Of a DNA stretch of 64,000 nucleotides, positions 52,880 through 61,527 are shown in pieces. Numbering within the stretch: position 1 is the stretch's first letter; every line of letters starts with the position of its first letter. The stretch covers positions 806,001 to 870,000 of the forward strand of contig NZ_CP066362.1 in the NCBI RefSeq assembly GCF_030323865.1, read 5' to 3'. The notes under the pieces are model-generated. The model saw only the letters and a list, made by a program, of their open reading frames with translations. It was not told where the DNA came from and made no database searches. The DNA comes from Pseudarthrobacter defluvii (GTDB taxonomy: Bacteria > Actinomycetota > Actinomycetes > Actinomycetales > Micrococcaceae). Position numbers and translations under genes: made by a program.

Positions 52880-54088
52880 ATGCCTGTTGGCTTGATAGCA
52901 CTCGCCCTCGGCGGGTTTGGCATTGGACTTACCGAGTTCGTCATTGCCGGGCTCCTTCCGCAGGTCGCGGCGGACTTCGGCGTCAGTGAGGCCTCGGCCG
53001 GTTGGTTCATCTCCGGCTACGCGCTGGCCGTGGTGGTGGGCGCCTTGGGGCTGACTGCTGCCGTCACGCGCTTCCAGCGTAAGCCGGTCCTGGCCGCACT
53101 GCTGGTGCTGTTCATCGCAGGAAACCTGCTCTCGGCCACTGCGGAGGGATACTGGCCCATGATGTTGGGCCGCGTCATCGCCGCCCTCTCACATGGCGCC
53201 TTCTTTGGCATCGGCGCTGTGGTGGCGGCAGGCATGGTCCCGCCCAGCAAGAAAGCCGGTGCGATCGCGCTGATGTTCACCGGCCTCACCGCGGCCAACG
53301 TCCTGGGCGTGCCGTTTGGAACGCTGCTGGGCCAGGCCGCAGGGTGGCGTGCCACGTTCTGGGCGATCACAGCAATTGGCGTGGCCGCGCTCGCCGGGAT
53401 CCTGGCGCTGGTCCCCAAATCGGCAGGTGCGGCAGAGCAAGCCGGCAGCCTTCGCTCCGAACTTCGAGCCTTCCGGTCCGGTCAGGTTTGGCTGTCCATC
53501 GTTGTCACCATCCTCGGGTACGGCGGCATGTTCGGCGCGTTCACCTACATCGCCTACACGCTCACGGAGGTCTCCGGCTTCGCGGTGTCAACCGTGCCGT
53601 GGCTGCTCATCGTCTTCGGGGTGGGTCTCTTCGTGGGCAACACTGTGGGCGGCAAGGCCGCAGACCGGAACGTGGACCGCACGCTCCTGGTAGTGCTCGC
53701 CGCGCTGACCGCGGTTCTCGTGGCCTTCGCCCTGGCAGCCGCCAACCCGGTCCTCACCGTCATTTCCCTGGTGCTGATGGGAGGCTTCGGCTTTGCCACC
53801 GTACCGGGCTTGCAGATGCGCGTGATGAAGTACGCCTCCGGGGCGCCCACGCTGGCCTCCGGCGCCAATATCGGTGCCTTCAATGTGGGCAACGCCCTGG
53901 GCGCCTGGCTGGGCGGCGTCACCATCACCGCCGGGCTCGGCTACACCTCGCCCATCTGGGCCGGCGCAGTGATTACCCTTGCGGGCCTTGCCGTCATGGC
54001 CTTCGCCGCGGCCGGCGCCAAGCGGAGCGAGAAGCAGCACAAGTTAGTGGCGGCATCCACTGACATGCCTGGGCTTGTCCGGTCCTAG
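52880..54088 (+). CDS. MFS efflux transporter (AraJ/DHA1-like)
   Basis: The 402-residue protein has twelve helices: GGFGIGLTEFVIAGLLPQVAADFGVS with the DHA-type TEFV motif, GALGLTAAVTRFQRKPVLAALLVLFIAGNLL, RVIAALSHGAFFGIGAVVAAGMVP. It is similar to arabinose-efflux (AraJ-type) and drug-export proteins. ATG 52880 has AAAGGAG. It is probably repressed by the adjacent MarR, and convergent with iolB (6 bases apart). The substrate is unknown. Confidence 0.88.
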   Translation: MPVGLIALALGGFGIGLTEFVIAGLLPQVAADFGVSEASAGWFISGYALAVVVGALGLTAAVTRFQRKPVLAALLVLFIAGNLLSATAEGYWPMMLGRVIAALSHGAFFGIGAVVAAGMVPPSKKAGAIALMFTGLTAANVLGVPFGTLLGQAAGWRATFWAITAIGVAALAGILALVPKSAGAAEQAGSLRSELRAFRSGQVWLSIVVTILGYGGMFGAFTYIAYTLTEVSGFAVSTVPWLLIVFGVGLFVGNTVGGKAADRNVDRTLLVVLAALTAVLVAFALAAANPVLTVISLVLMGGFGFATVPGLQMRVMKYASGAPTLASGANIGAFNVGNALGAWLGGVTITAGLGYTSPIWAGAVITLAGLAVMAFAAAGAKRSEKQHKLVAASTDMPGLVRS

Positions 54089-54094
54089 CCAGGC

Positions 54095-54988
54095 TCAGGG
54101 GCGGAACGGCAGACGCGCATCGATGTCCTGGTTCTCCCAGGTTTGCCGGACCCAGCCGTGGTGTGGGTCGTCACTGATCAGCCACTCCCGCACCGGACCG
54201 GGTCCCGCCATGACGTTCAGGTAGTACAGGTCGTATCCGGGAGCCGCCATGGCCGGGCCATGCCAGCCGTAGGGAACCAGGATGACGTCGCCGGTGCGCA
54301 CTTCGGCCGTCACGTCGATGGGCCGCTCGTCGGAGGCGTAGACACGCTGGTAGCCCATGGCGTCGGCGTCGGAGGGAGCGCCTGAACCGGCCGTCACCTG
54401 CGTCTCGAAGTAATAGATCTCCTCGAGGGAGGTCTCGCCGTCCTTCTCCTCATCGTGCTTGTGCGGAGGGTAGGAGGACCAGTTGCCGGCGGGGGTGAGG
54501 ACCTCGCACACGATGAAGCGGTCGGCTTCCAGCGCTGCCGGCGTGCCGAAATTGTGGACCTGGCGCGAGCAGTTGCCGGCGCCGCGCAGTTCCACCGGGG
54601 TTTCGGCTGCGGACACCAGCCGGGTGGGGTAGGAGGCCTTGGCCGGCGCTGTGGCCACGGCAACCCGCCCGCCGTCGTTGGAGCTGATGCTTACGGTGCG
54701 CCCGGTGCCCGAGTAGAGCACATCGCTGGGGCCGGAGAATACGGACGCCCGGCCCGCCAGCGGGTAATCCGTGCCCTTAACGCTAACCGTGAAGGACCCG
54801 GTAAGGGGTACCACAATCCGTTCCTCATCCGCGGCGGGAAGCTCGACGGCGGCGCCCGCGGCCAGGGTGGCCACCTTTAGTCCCGTATGGGCCCAGCCTT
54901 CAACGCTGAGGGAGGAATCGGAGGTTCCGATCGAGATGTCCCATTTGCCGTCGGCTGCGGTGCCCAGGGGGTAGACCCAGTTGGTCAT
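54095..54988 (-). CDS. iolB: 5-deoxy-glucuronate isomerase
   Basis: Cupin-fold isomerase of 297 residues that converts 5-deoxy-glucuronate to 5-dehydro-2-deoxygluconate. Signature segments: QVHNFGTPAALEADRFIVCEVLTPAGNWSSYPPHKHDEEKDGE (broken here: PPHKHDEEKDG with metal-binding His residues), IYYFETQVT, and GDVILVPYGWHGPAMAAPGYDLYYLNVMAGPG-like end (VPYGWHGPAMAAPG). It follows the GntR gene by 17 bases on the minus strand. Confidence 0.95.
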   Translation of the reverse strand: MTNWVYPLGTAADGKWDISIGTSDSSLSVEGWAHTGLKVATLAAGAAVELPAADEERIVVPLTGSFTVSVKGTDYPLAGRASVFSGPSDVLYSGTGRTVSISSNDGGRVAVATAPAKASYPTRLVSAAETPVELRGAGNCSRQVHNFGTPAALEADRFIVCEVLTPAGNWSSYPPHKHDEEKDGETSLEEIYYFETQVTAGSGAPSDADAMGYQRVYASDERPIDVTAEVRTGDVILVPYGWHGPAMAAPGYDLYYLNVMAGPGPVREWLISDDPHHGWVRQTWENQDIDARLPFRP

Positions 54989-55005
54989 GGAGTTGGCTCC
55001 TTGGA

Positions 55006-55746
55006 TTATCGCTGTACGAGTGTCATTTCAAAGCTGTAGGAATCCGCGCGGTAGACGTGCTGGCCCGTTTCAACCCTGCGGCCGGTATCGTCCACGGCGG
55101 TGCGCTCCATGGTGACCAGCGCAGATCCGGCCGCGGTGTCCAGCATGGAGGCCTGGTAGTCGTCGGCGGTCTTGGCGCCGATGCGCTGGTTGGCCAGCCG
55201 GAAGTTCACGCCGCCACGGCGAAGGATGGAGTAGAGGCCTTCGGCCTGCAGCATGGCCTCATCCATGTCGGCAATGTCGTCGCGCACCCAGTTCTCCATG
55301 AGGGCCAGTGGCTTGCCGCCCACCTTGCGGAGCCGGGTGAAGTGGTACACCTTGGAGCCGGCGGGCAACTGCAGGGTGGCGATGGTGGCGTCATCGGCCT
55401 CCACATGCGAGAAACTCAGGACCTCGGTTGTGGGCTTCTTCCCGTTATTCGTGAGGTCGTCATAGAGGCTGGACAGCTCCAGCGGGCGGCGCACCTGGCT
55501 GGAAACCACCTGTGTGCCTACACCGCGCTTGCGTACCAGCAGTCCGGACCGGACCAGTTCGTCCATGGCTTTGCGCATGGTGGGACGGGACAGGTTGAGC
55601 TGGGCTGCGAGGTCGATCTCATTGTCCAGCCGGCTGCCGGGCTCCAGTGCTCCGCTGTAGATCGCCGCTTCGATGCCCTGGACCACCTGGTGGTACAAGG
55701 GCACGGGGGAGGAACGGTCGATGCTGAGTCCCAGGTTGTTCGCCAC
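55006..55746 (-). CDS. GntR-family (HutC/UTRA) regulator, probable inositol repressor
   Basis: The 246-residue protein has a GntR winged helix (RLDNEIDLAAQLNLSRPTMRKAMDELVRSGLLVRKRGVGT in parts) and a C-terminal UTRA ligand domain (YHFTRLRKVGGKPLALMENWV, residues ~95-240). It is co-transcribed with iolB. The motif TATGTC-N4-CAAAC occurs upstream of this gene and also before iolC and the tautomerase gene, so I infer it is the IolR-type repressor responding to an inositol catabolite. Confidence 0.87.
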   Translation of the reverse strand: MANNLGLSIDRSSPVPLYHQVVQGIEAAIYSGALEPGSRLDNEIDLAAQLNLSRPTMRKAMDELVRSGLLVRKRGVGTQVVSSQVRRPLELSSLYDDLTNNGKKPTTEVLSFSHVEADDATIATLQLPAGSKVYHFTRLRKVGGKPLALMENWVRDDIADMDEAMLQAEGLYSILRRGGVNFRLANQRIGAKTADDYQASMLDTAAGSALVTMERTAVDDTGRRVETGQHVYRADSYSFEMTLVQR

Positions 55747-55827
55747 GATGCGTTCCCTTGTCTATCGTCGATGTGCGCCGTCCGGTCGGGAGAGGGGCGC
55801 CTGCAGGCACTTTGCCGCTATATGTTC

Positions 55828-55842
55828 GTTTGATAGGACATA
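55828..55842 (-). promoter_or_regulatory. probable IolR operator, site 3
   Basis: On the minus strand the site reads TATGTCCTATCAAAC, 82-96 bases ahead of the gntR start. It matches TATGTC-N4-CAAAC of sites 1 and 2 and implies autoregulation. Confidence 0.55.
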
Positions 55843-56021
55843 GTCCCTAATCGATCGTAGCAGTCGCACCGGGAGGGTCAAGGTGCATCACGGCTGCTGC
55901 GATACAGGGGCGGAGGGTCGTCCTGTTGTAGAGACGCACGGGAGAAGGACGCCTCTTCCGGCCCCGCGTTTGCGTTGGGTGGCTAGGCTGACACCATGAT
56001 GTGGGCCGCAGGACAACAATC

Positions 56022-57158
56022 ATGAATTTCGCCGGAAGCCTTGGTCCCCGCCCGCGCACACTGGAAGTCCAGGACCTGGCCAGCTTCGACCGCCTGGTGT
56101 CCGGCGGCGCCGTCAACCTGCACGGCTGGCATGCGCAGTCGCTGGACCTGCGGGGCCGCTCGGCCGCACTGAAAAGCGTGAGCGTCGAGGGCGCGATGTT
56201 CCTGGGCTGCATCTTCGACGACGGCATGGAGGGCTACCTCCGGAGCCGTGGGGCCCTCATCTTCCCAAGGCTGGAAGGTGTCCCGTTCGATCCCTACCGG
56301 GCCGCACTGTATTCCCCGGCCGAGCTGTATGCCGGACTGGCGACGTCCCCGTACGAGGAGGTGCCGGACGCCCGCATCTACCACTGGAGCATCCAGCCCG
56401 GCCAGCGGCACCGCGTTGACTCAACCCTGGCCTCCGCCCTGCACGACCATGCCATCGGGGACGCGCTGGATGAGCTGACCCGCTCCGGAACGTGGACCCG
56501 CCGGTCCATCGTCGGCGTCATGGGCGGGCACGCCGCGCCACGCGGCAGCCGGGAGTTTGCGGAGGCAGCGCGGCTGGGCAGGCTGCTGGCCCTCGAAGGC
56601 CATTCGGTGGCCACGGGCGGCGGACCGGGTGCCATGGAGGCGGCCAACATGGGGGCGTACCTGAGCCAGGCGTCCGACGGCGACGTGCAGGCGGCCCTCG
56701 CCACGCTCGCCGTCGTTCCCGGGTTCCGTCCCTCGGTGTCGGGGTGGGCGCGTGCGGCCGCCGCCGTCGTCGAGCGCCATCCGGGCGGGACGCCGTCGCT
56801 CGGTATCCCCACCTGGTTCTACGGGCACGAACCGCCCAATTATTTCGCCACGCACATCGCCAAATACTTCGCCAACGCCATCCGCGAGGCCATCCTGCTG
56901 GAACTGTGCCACGGCGGAATCGTCTTCCTGCCCGGCGCCGCCGGCACCGTCCAGGAGATCTTCCAGGACGCCTGCGAGAACTACTACGGAGCCCGCGAAA
57001 AGGTGGCTCCCATGGTCCTGGTGGGGCGGCAGCACTGGGAGCAGGAGTACCCTGCCTGGCCCATGCTGCGCAGCCTTGCAGCCGGCCGGGCCATGGCGGA
57101 TTACATCCACTTGGTGGACACGGTGGACGAAGCAGTGGAGGTCCTCCGGAAACGTTGA
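56022..57158 (+). CDS. LOG-family nucleotide-binding protein
   Basis: The 378-residue protein has an N-terminal unknown region (about residues 1-160) and a C-terminal Rossmann LOG-like domain with GGGPGAMEAANMGAY, a variant PGAAGTVQEIFQDACENYYG of the PGGxGTxxE motif, and a VGVMGGHAAPRG start. Single-domain LOG proteins are cytokinin-activating phosphoribohydrolases; this larger type has no proven role. ATG 56022 has AGGA upstream; GTG 56001 is possible. The stop codon is at the centre of a 43-bp dyad. Confidence 0.83.
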   Translation: MNFAGSLGPRPRTLEVQDLASFDRLVSGGAVNLHGWHAQSLDLRGRSAALKSVSVEGAMFLGCIFDDGMEGYLRSRGALIFPRLEGVPFDPYRAALYSPAELYAGLATSPYEEVPDARIYHWSIQPGQRHRVDSTLASALHDHAIGDALDELTRSGTWTRRSIVGVMGGHAAPRGSREFAEAARLGRLLALEGHSVATGGGPGAMEAANMGAYLSQASDGDVQAALATLAVVPGFRPSVSGWARAAAAVVERHPGGTPSLGIPTWFYGHEPPNYFATHIAKYFANAIREAILLELCHGGIVFLPGAAGTVQEIFQDACENYYGAREKVAPMVLVGRQHWEQEYPAWPMLRSLAAGRAMADYIHLVDTVDEAVEVLRKR

Positions 57159-57178
57159 ACGTTACCGAAGGACCTCCA
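57136..57178. terminator. 43-bp dyad across the LOG gene stop codon
   Basis: The arms 57136-57156 and 57158-57178 are inverted repeats matching at 19 of 21 positions, centred on 57157 inside the TGA stop (57156-57158). The outer part, GGAGGTCCT with AGGACCTCC, is perfect. It probably ends transcription from both convergent genes. Confidence 0.7.
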
Positions 57179-57198
57179 TTGGAAGCCGCTGCCTGCTG

Positions 57199-58344
57199 CT
57201 AGCCCACCGCCGTGCCGAAAAGCAGGCCCAGCAGGTACGTGATGGCGGCCGCGCCCAGGCCGATGGCCAGCTGGCGCAGGCCACGGGTCAGCGGGGAGGT
57301 GCCGGACAGCAGGCCGACGGCGGCGCCGGTCGCCAGGAGGGAAATGCCCACCAGGGCCCCTGCGACAACGAGGGCCGCGACGCCGGTCATGCCGAACAGG
57401 AACGGCAGGATGGGGATGATGGCGCCGGAAGCGAAGAAGCAGAAACTGGACAATGCGGCCCCCCACGCCGTGCCCACAGCCTCGTGCCGGTCTTCTTCCT
57501 CCGCGAGTTCAGGCTGCAGCGACAGGCTGGGATCGCAGTCGCAGGACAGCTGGCCGGTGCGTTCGGCAACCCGGTGTTCCGCCGCTTCCCGGGACATCCC
57601 GCGGGCCAGGTACACCAGGAGGAGTTCGTTGTTCTCAAGGTCCAGCTTGGGCGCTGCCGCCAGGGTGATCTGGGTCGGACGGGTGGCAGCGAGCAGTTCG
57701 CGCTGGGAGCGGACGGAGATGAATTCCCCTGCGCCCATGGACATGGCGCCGGCCAGGAGTCCGGCGATGCCGCTGAGCAGCACCACGCTGCTGGCCACGC
57801 CGGACGCGGCCATGCCCATCACCAGGGACAGGTTGCTGACCAGTCCGTCGTTCGCACCGAAAACCGCGGCCCGGAACGTGCCGGCCAGTCTGTTGCGGCC
57901 GCGGGTGGCCAGGCCACGGACTACTTCCTCATGGATCTGCTCATCCGCGGCCATGGCGGGGGTGGCGTTGGGGTCCTTGGCGTAAGGGGAGCGGCCCTCC
58001 GCGCGCTGGGCAAGGGCCAGCACAAACACGGAGCCGAAGTGCCGGGCCAGGAATCCCAGGAACCGGCTTCGTGCCGAGGCCCGCCTGGGCTTGCCGGCGT
58101 GCTCACCGAGCAGGGCCAGCCAGTGTGCTTCGTGCCGGCCTTCGGCCTCCGCCAGGGCAAGGAGGATGGCGCGCTCTTCCCCCTCACGGTTCTGGGCGAG
58201 GTCACGGTAGACGGCGGCTTCGGCGCGCTCATCGGCCAGGTACTGGCGCCACCGCTTGATGTTCGATGGCGAGGGCTGGGCTTGCACGGTTGTGGAGGCC
58301 TCCTGGGGCAGGGCATGGGAACTGGATTGGGCGTGCTGCGGCAC
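57199..58344 (-). CDS. VIT1/CCC1-family transporter with rubrerythrin-like N-terminus
   Basis: Probable iron or manganese transporter. The 381-residue protein has an N-terminal ferritin-like segment (residues ~30-80: WRQYLADERAEAAVYRDLAQ, ALAEAEGRHEAHWLALL, with ExxH pairs) and a membrane domain with FGANDGLVSNLSLVMGMAASG, AGLLAGAMSMGAGEFISVRSQ and three C-terminal helices. An intervening cytosolic region has CDCD, a possible metal site. The fused layout suggests metal sensing or transfer to the transporter. The start is ATG 58344. Confidence 0.88.
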   Translation of the reverse strand: MPQHAQSSSHALPQEASTTVQAQPSPSNIKRWRQYLADERAEAAVYRDLAQNREGEERAILLALAEAEGRHEAHWLALLGEHAGKPRRASARSRFLGFLARHFGSVFVLALAQRAEGRSPYAKDPNATPAMAADEQIHEEVVRGLATRGRNRLAGTFRAAVFGANDGLVSNLSLVMGMAASGVASSVVLLSGIAGLLAGAMSMGAGEFISVRSQRELLAATRPTQITLAAAPKLDLENNELLLVYLARGMSREAAEHRVAERTGQLSCDCDPSLSLQPELAEEEDRHEAVGTAWGAALSSFCFFASGAIIPILPFLFGMTGVAALVVAGALVGISLLATGAAVGLLSGTSPLTRGLRQLAIGLGAAAITYLLGLLFGTAVG

Positions 58345-58609
58345 TGGTACTCCTGGGCTGGAAAGGGCATGTTTTCGCGCCTTTGCCCTGCCAGCCTACT
58401 GCGGTTTTCCGGCGTTTTTTGGCTGGCAAACCTCGCTGGAAAGTTTCGGTTTGCCTTAAAACACGGACTGCTGCGGCCGTCTTTTGGGGCTTTTTCCCCA
58501 AGCCGCGGTGGCTATTGACCCGTCCGCCCGGCCGGTGCTGTGATGAAGGTGTGGCGCAGGCTGCGCCCTCCTGAAAGAGCACGTCAGGCGAACCTACGGA
58601 GGTTGAATC

Positions 58610-58837
58610 ATGAGCACCACCGGACAGCACCCGGACATGCCGCACTTGGACGCCGTGGAAGCGGACCCCGCCTACGATTACGCCGAGGATGCACCGGTAG
58701 ACGATGCGGACTGGGACGCGGAGGACGCGTTGATTGATGAGGAAGAACCGGTGGTCCAGCCGCCGCCGGTGGTCGTCGACGCCGAGGACCGCGAGGTCCC
58801 GCTGGATGACGACGAGCCCCGCGACACAGGGGAGTAG
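58610..58837 (+). CDS. small acidic hypothetical protein
   Basis: The 75-residue product is about one-third Asp/Glu (DAPVDDADWDAEDALIDEEE, PLDDDEPRDTGE) with a Pro-rich PPPVVV centre; it is probably disordered. It has a good start (GGAGG upstream of ATG 58610), a possible TTGACC -35 at 58515-58520 and a strong terminator after it, so it is likely a real monocistronic gene. The function is unknown. Confidence 0.72.
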   Translation: MSTTGQHPDMPHLDAVEADPAYDYAEDAPVDDADWDAEDALIDEEEPVVQPPPVVVDAEDREVPLDDDEPRDTGE

Positions 58838-58842
58838 GACTT

Positions 58843-58894
58843 ACGACGGCGGCACCTCCTTTCGCGGTAAAGCGAAGGGAGGTGCCGCCGTCGT
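58843..58894. terminator. long bidirectional terminator
   Basis: A 17-bp perfect arm ACGACGGCGGCACCTCC (58843-58859) pairs with GGAGGTGCCGCCGTCGT (58878-58894). The stem continues inward through TTCGC/GCGAA to the loop GGTAAA. It lies between the acidic protein gene and the convergent symporter gene. Confidence 0.92.
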
Positions 58895-58928
58895 GCGTTA
58901 TCTCTTTGGAGGCTTCAGCTTTTCAGGG

Positions 58929-60449
58929 TCAGCGGCCGGCGAGGACTTCCTCCGGGGCGTCTTCGGGTTCCTGCCCGGAAACCCGGCGCTGCCAGGCCTG
59001 CATGACGGCGGGGTCCGTTGGCCGGGTGAGCAGTGACGCCGCAATATAGACGACGGCCGAGGCGATCAGGCCGTAGTAGATGGGCTCGTTGGCATAAACG
59101 CCGTCCAGGGGTGCCTTGGCCTTGATTTCCAGGATGATCATGGTTCCCAGGGTCACCACGGAGCCCACCGCCATGGAGGCCGCGGCGGCCAGGCCGGTGC
59201 CGCGCTTCCACACGAGGCCGCCCAGGATGGCCACCAGGAGCCCGCCCACCAGGATGTCGTAGGCGATGGTCAGGGCCGCGACCACGTCCTTGGTGATGAT
59301 GGCGATGACGATGGCCACGATGCCCAGGGCGAGAACCCAGATGCGGTTGGCCTTGACGTCGTGCTCAGGGTTCTCGGTGTCGCCGGTGTTGACCTTCTTG
59401 CCGAACCAGCCTGCCACGAACGGCAGGACGTCGGCGCGGGCAACGGTGGCCGCGGCGATGAGGGCGCCGGATGCGGTGGACATCATGGCGGCCACGGCGG
59501 CCGCCAGCACCAGTCCGCCAATGCCGACGGGGAGCAGGTTCTGGGCCACCTCGGCGTAGACATCATCCTTGGCGGCGATCTTGACGTTGGACAGGGCCAC
59601 ATTGGCGGCCATGCCGATCAGTGCTCCGGCCACGCCGTAGAGGATGCAGTAGATGCCGGCCGCCGCGCCGCCCCAGCGGGCAACCTTGGGGGTCTTGGCG
59701 GTGAATACGCGCTGCCAGATGTCCTGGCCGATCAGCAGGCCCAGGGTGTAGACCACGAAGTAGGTGATGATCGTCTGGACGCCGATGCCATCCATCTGGA
59801 AGAAGCTGGCGTCCACCCGGCTGCGGATCCCGTCCATGCCGCCGGCCGCGTTCAGGGTGAAGGGGAGCATCAGGAAGAAGATACCCACGGTCTTGATGAC
59901 GAACTGGACCTGGTCCGCCAGGGTGATGGACCACATGCCGCCGATGGTGGAGTACACCAGCACGATGGCGCCGCCGATGGCGATGGCCAGCGCCCGGTCC
60001 AGGCCGAACAGCACCACGAAGATGGTGGCGTAGGCGCCCGTGGAGGTGGCGCAAAGCATCAGGGTATAAGCGAGCATGACGATGCCCGAGGCTTCGGTTG
60101 CCCTGCTCCCGTAGCGGAGGGTGAGCATCTGGGACACCGTGTAGATCTTCAGCTTCTGGATGGTTCCGGCGAAGAGCAGGCTCAGCAGGAGGACGCCCGC
60201 GCCGATAGCCACCACCAGCCACATGCCGGAGATGCCGAACTTGTACCCGAGCCCCACGCAGCCAACGGTGGAGGCTCCGCCGAGGACGACGGCGGCCATG
60301 GTCCCCGTGTAGAGGAAGGGCCCCAGGCGGCGGCCGGCCACCAGGAAATCACTGTTGTTCCGGGTGCGGGACTTGCCCCACCAGCCGAAGGCCAGCATTG
60401 CGAGAAGGTACACCATCACGATGGCGATGTTGATGGCACTTGCATCCAT
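58929..60449 (-). CDS. sodium:solute symporter (SSS family)
   Basis: The 506-residue integral membrane protein begins MDASAINIAIVMVYLLAMLAFGWWG and has the SSS-type GGASTVGCVGLGYKFGISGMW, SLLFAGTIQKLKIYTVSQML and the sodium-site DQVQFVIKTVGIF region, with about 13 helices. It belongs near the solute:Na+ symporters for urea, pantothenate or polyamine-like compounds. It is divergent from an HTH-cupin regulator and near a ureohydrolase, so a guanidino compound or polyamine is the likely solute. ATG 60449 has AAGGAG upstream. Confidence 0.88.
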   Translation of the reverse strand: MDASAINIAIVMVYLLAMLAFGWWGKSRTRNNSDFLVAGRRLGPFLYTGTMAAVVLGGASTVGCVGLGYKFGISGMWLVVAIGAGVLLLSLLFAGTIQKLKIYTVSQMLTLRYGSRATEASGIVMLAYTLMLCATSTGAYATIFVVLFGLDRALAIAIGGAIVLVYSTIGGMWSITLADQVQFVIKTVGIFFLMLPFTLNAAGGMDGIRSRVDASFFQMDGIGVQTIITYFVVYTLGLLIGQDIWQRVFTAKTPKVARWGGAAAGIYCILYGVAGALIGMAANVALSNVKIAAKDDVYAEVAQNLLPVGIGGLVLAAAVAAMMSTASGALIAAATVARADVLPFVAGWFGKKVNTGDTENPEHDVKANRIWVLALGIVAIVIAIITKDVVAALTIAYDILVGGLLVAILGGLVWKRGTGLAAAASMAVGSVVTLGTMIILEIKAKAPLDGVYANEPIYYGLIASAVVYIAASLLTRPTDPAVMQAWQRRVSGQEPEDAPEEVLAGR

Positions 60450-60541
60450 AGATGGCTCCTTGGAGCTGTTGGGCGCCGGGTGTGGGACCGGGGGCGACGG
60501 CGCCCGGAACCGCCGCGGACGAACTGAGACGGCTCCTGAAA

Positions 60542-60599
60542 TTGCCCTATAGGCAACAGGAGTTTCCACAGACTAGAGTGTGACGGCTGCAACAGTCAA
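60542..60599 (-). promoter_or_regulatory. symporter promoter and operator
   Basis: On the minus strand, TTGACT (60594-60599) and TAGTCT (60570-60575) are 18 bases apart. TTGCC-CTATA-GGCAA (60542-60556) is a dyad just downstream of the predicted start. The divergent HTH-cupin gene has a -10-like TAGTAT at 60660-60665. Confidence 0.6.
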
Positions 60600-60709
60600 G
60601 GGCGTGAGCGGCTGGGGATTGCCCGTGTGGCTTCCGCGCGTCACATAAGCGGCGGCCACTAGTATGACTCCAGAGCGGAGCCGGGCTGCCGGCCATGAAA
60701 GGTTCGTAG

Positions 60710-61285
60710 ATGAAGGCACTGCCAGTTGAGCCCAGCAACGTCCCGGTTGCCATCGGCTCCAGGATCCGGGCCGCCCGGCAGTCCCAGCGGCTCACCATTG
60801 AGCAGGTAGCCGACGCCACCGGGCTGACCAAGGGTTTCCTGAGCCGGGTGGAGCGGGACCTGACGTCGCCGTCCGTCGCCTCCCTGGTGACACTGTGCCA
60901 GGTGCTGTCCATCTCGATTGGCGATCTTTTTGCTGCACCGGAAACCCATCTGACCAAGCGAAACGACGGCCCGCGGATCTCGCTGGGCGGCCAGGGCATC
61001 GTGGAACGGCTCCTGACCGCCCGCTCGGAACGCCGGGTCCAGATTATCCAGGCGGTCATCGAACCCCACGGCCGTGGCGAGTCCGAGCTTTACGCGGTGG
61101 ACTGCGACGTCGATGTGCTGCACGTGGTCAAGGGCTCCATCAAGCTCATCCTCACTAACGAGGAGTACGACCTCAGCACCGGCGACACGGTCACTTTCCC
61201 GGGCCGGGAACCCCACACGTGGGTCAATCCCACGGACAAGCCGGTCGAGGTGCTCTGGGTCCTGGTCCCCGCGGCCAGCCGCTGA
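60710..61285 (+). CDS. HTH (XRE) regulator with cupin domain
   Basis: The 191-residue protein has an N-terminal XRE-type helix-turn-helix (IRAARQSQRLTIEQVADATGLTKGFLSRVERD in parts; motif GLTKGFLSRVERDLTSPS) and a C-terminal cupin (VLHVVKGSIKLILTNEEYDL, GDTVTFPGREPHTWVNP). Proteins of this class (PuuR-like) respond to small metabolites such as putrescine. It probably controls the symporter and the ureohydrolase operon on either side. Confidence 0.9.
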   Translation: MKALPVEPSNVPVAIGSRIRAARQSQRLTIEQVADATGLTKGFLSRVERDLTSPSVASLVTLCQVLSISIGDLFAAPETHLTKRNDGPRISLGGQGIVERLLTARSERRVQIIQAVIEPHGRGESELYAVDCDVDVLHVVKGSIKLILTNEEYDLSTGDTVTFPGREPHTWVNPTDKPVEVLWVLVPAASR

Positions 61286-61527
61286 CCCTCTGCCGGAGTA
61301 TCGCATTCTTGGTCCTGCGTCACGCGGAGCAGGCTTCGCCTGAAGGTCGGAGGGGCCGCCCCTGAAAATACGGGCTTCCAGTCACTGCCCCGTGCCCAAA
61401 ACCTGCTGTGCGTGACGAGCCTACCCGCGGAACAAGCCTTTCGGTAAACAACTGGTGCTTGCTGGAAAACCACGGTGTATGATGGGAGTCACAGAAGTCC
61501 CCAACCTCCTCGAAGGAGAGGCCTCCA
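61286..61527 (+). other. 242-base leader/intergenic region ahead of the ureohydrolase
   Basis: A -10-like TATGAT (61478-61483) could start a short leader. Upstream are small hairpins such as CAGGC-TTC-GCCTG (near 61329-61341) and AGGGG-CCG-CCCCT (near 61350-61362). None of the known guanidine riboswitch consensus blocks is present. It may include the terminator of the HTH-cupin gene. Confidence 0.4.

Noticed and set aside
56752..58518. 588-residue plus-strand frame crossing the LOG and VIT1-type genes
   Set aside because: It mixes parts of a frame-shifted LOG region and the antisense of the transporter, with no motif of its own.
61286..61527. Guanidine riboswitch upstream of the ureohydrolase
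   Set aside because: The expected guanidine-I, -II or -III consensus blocks could not be found by eye.
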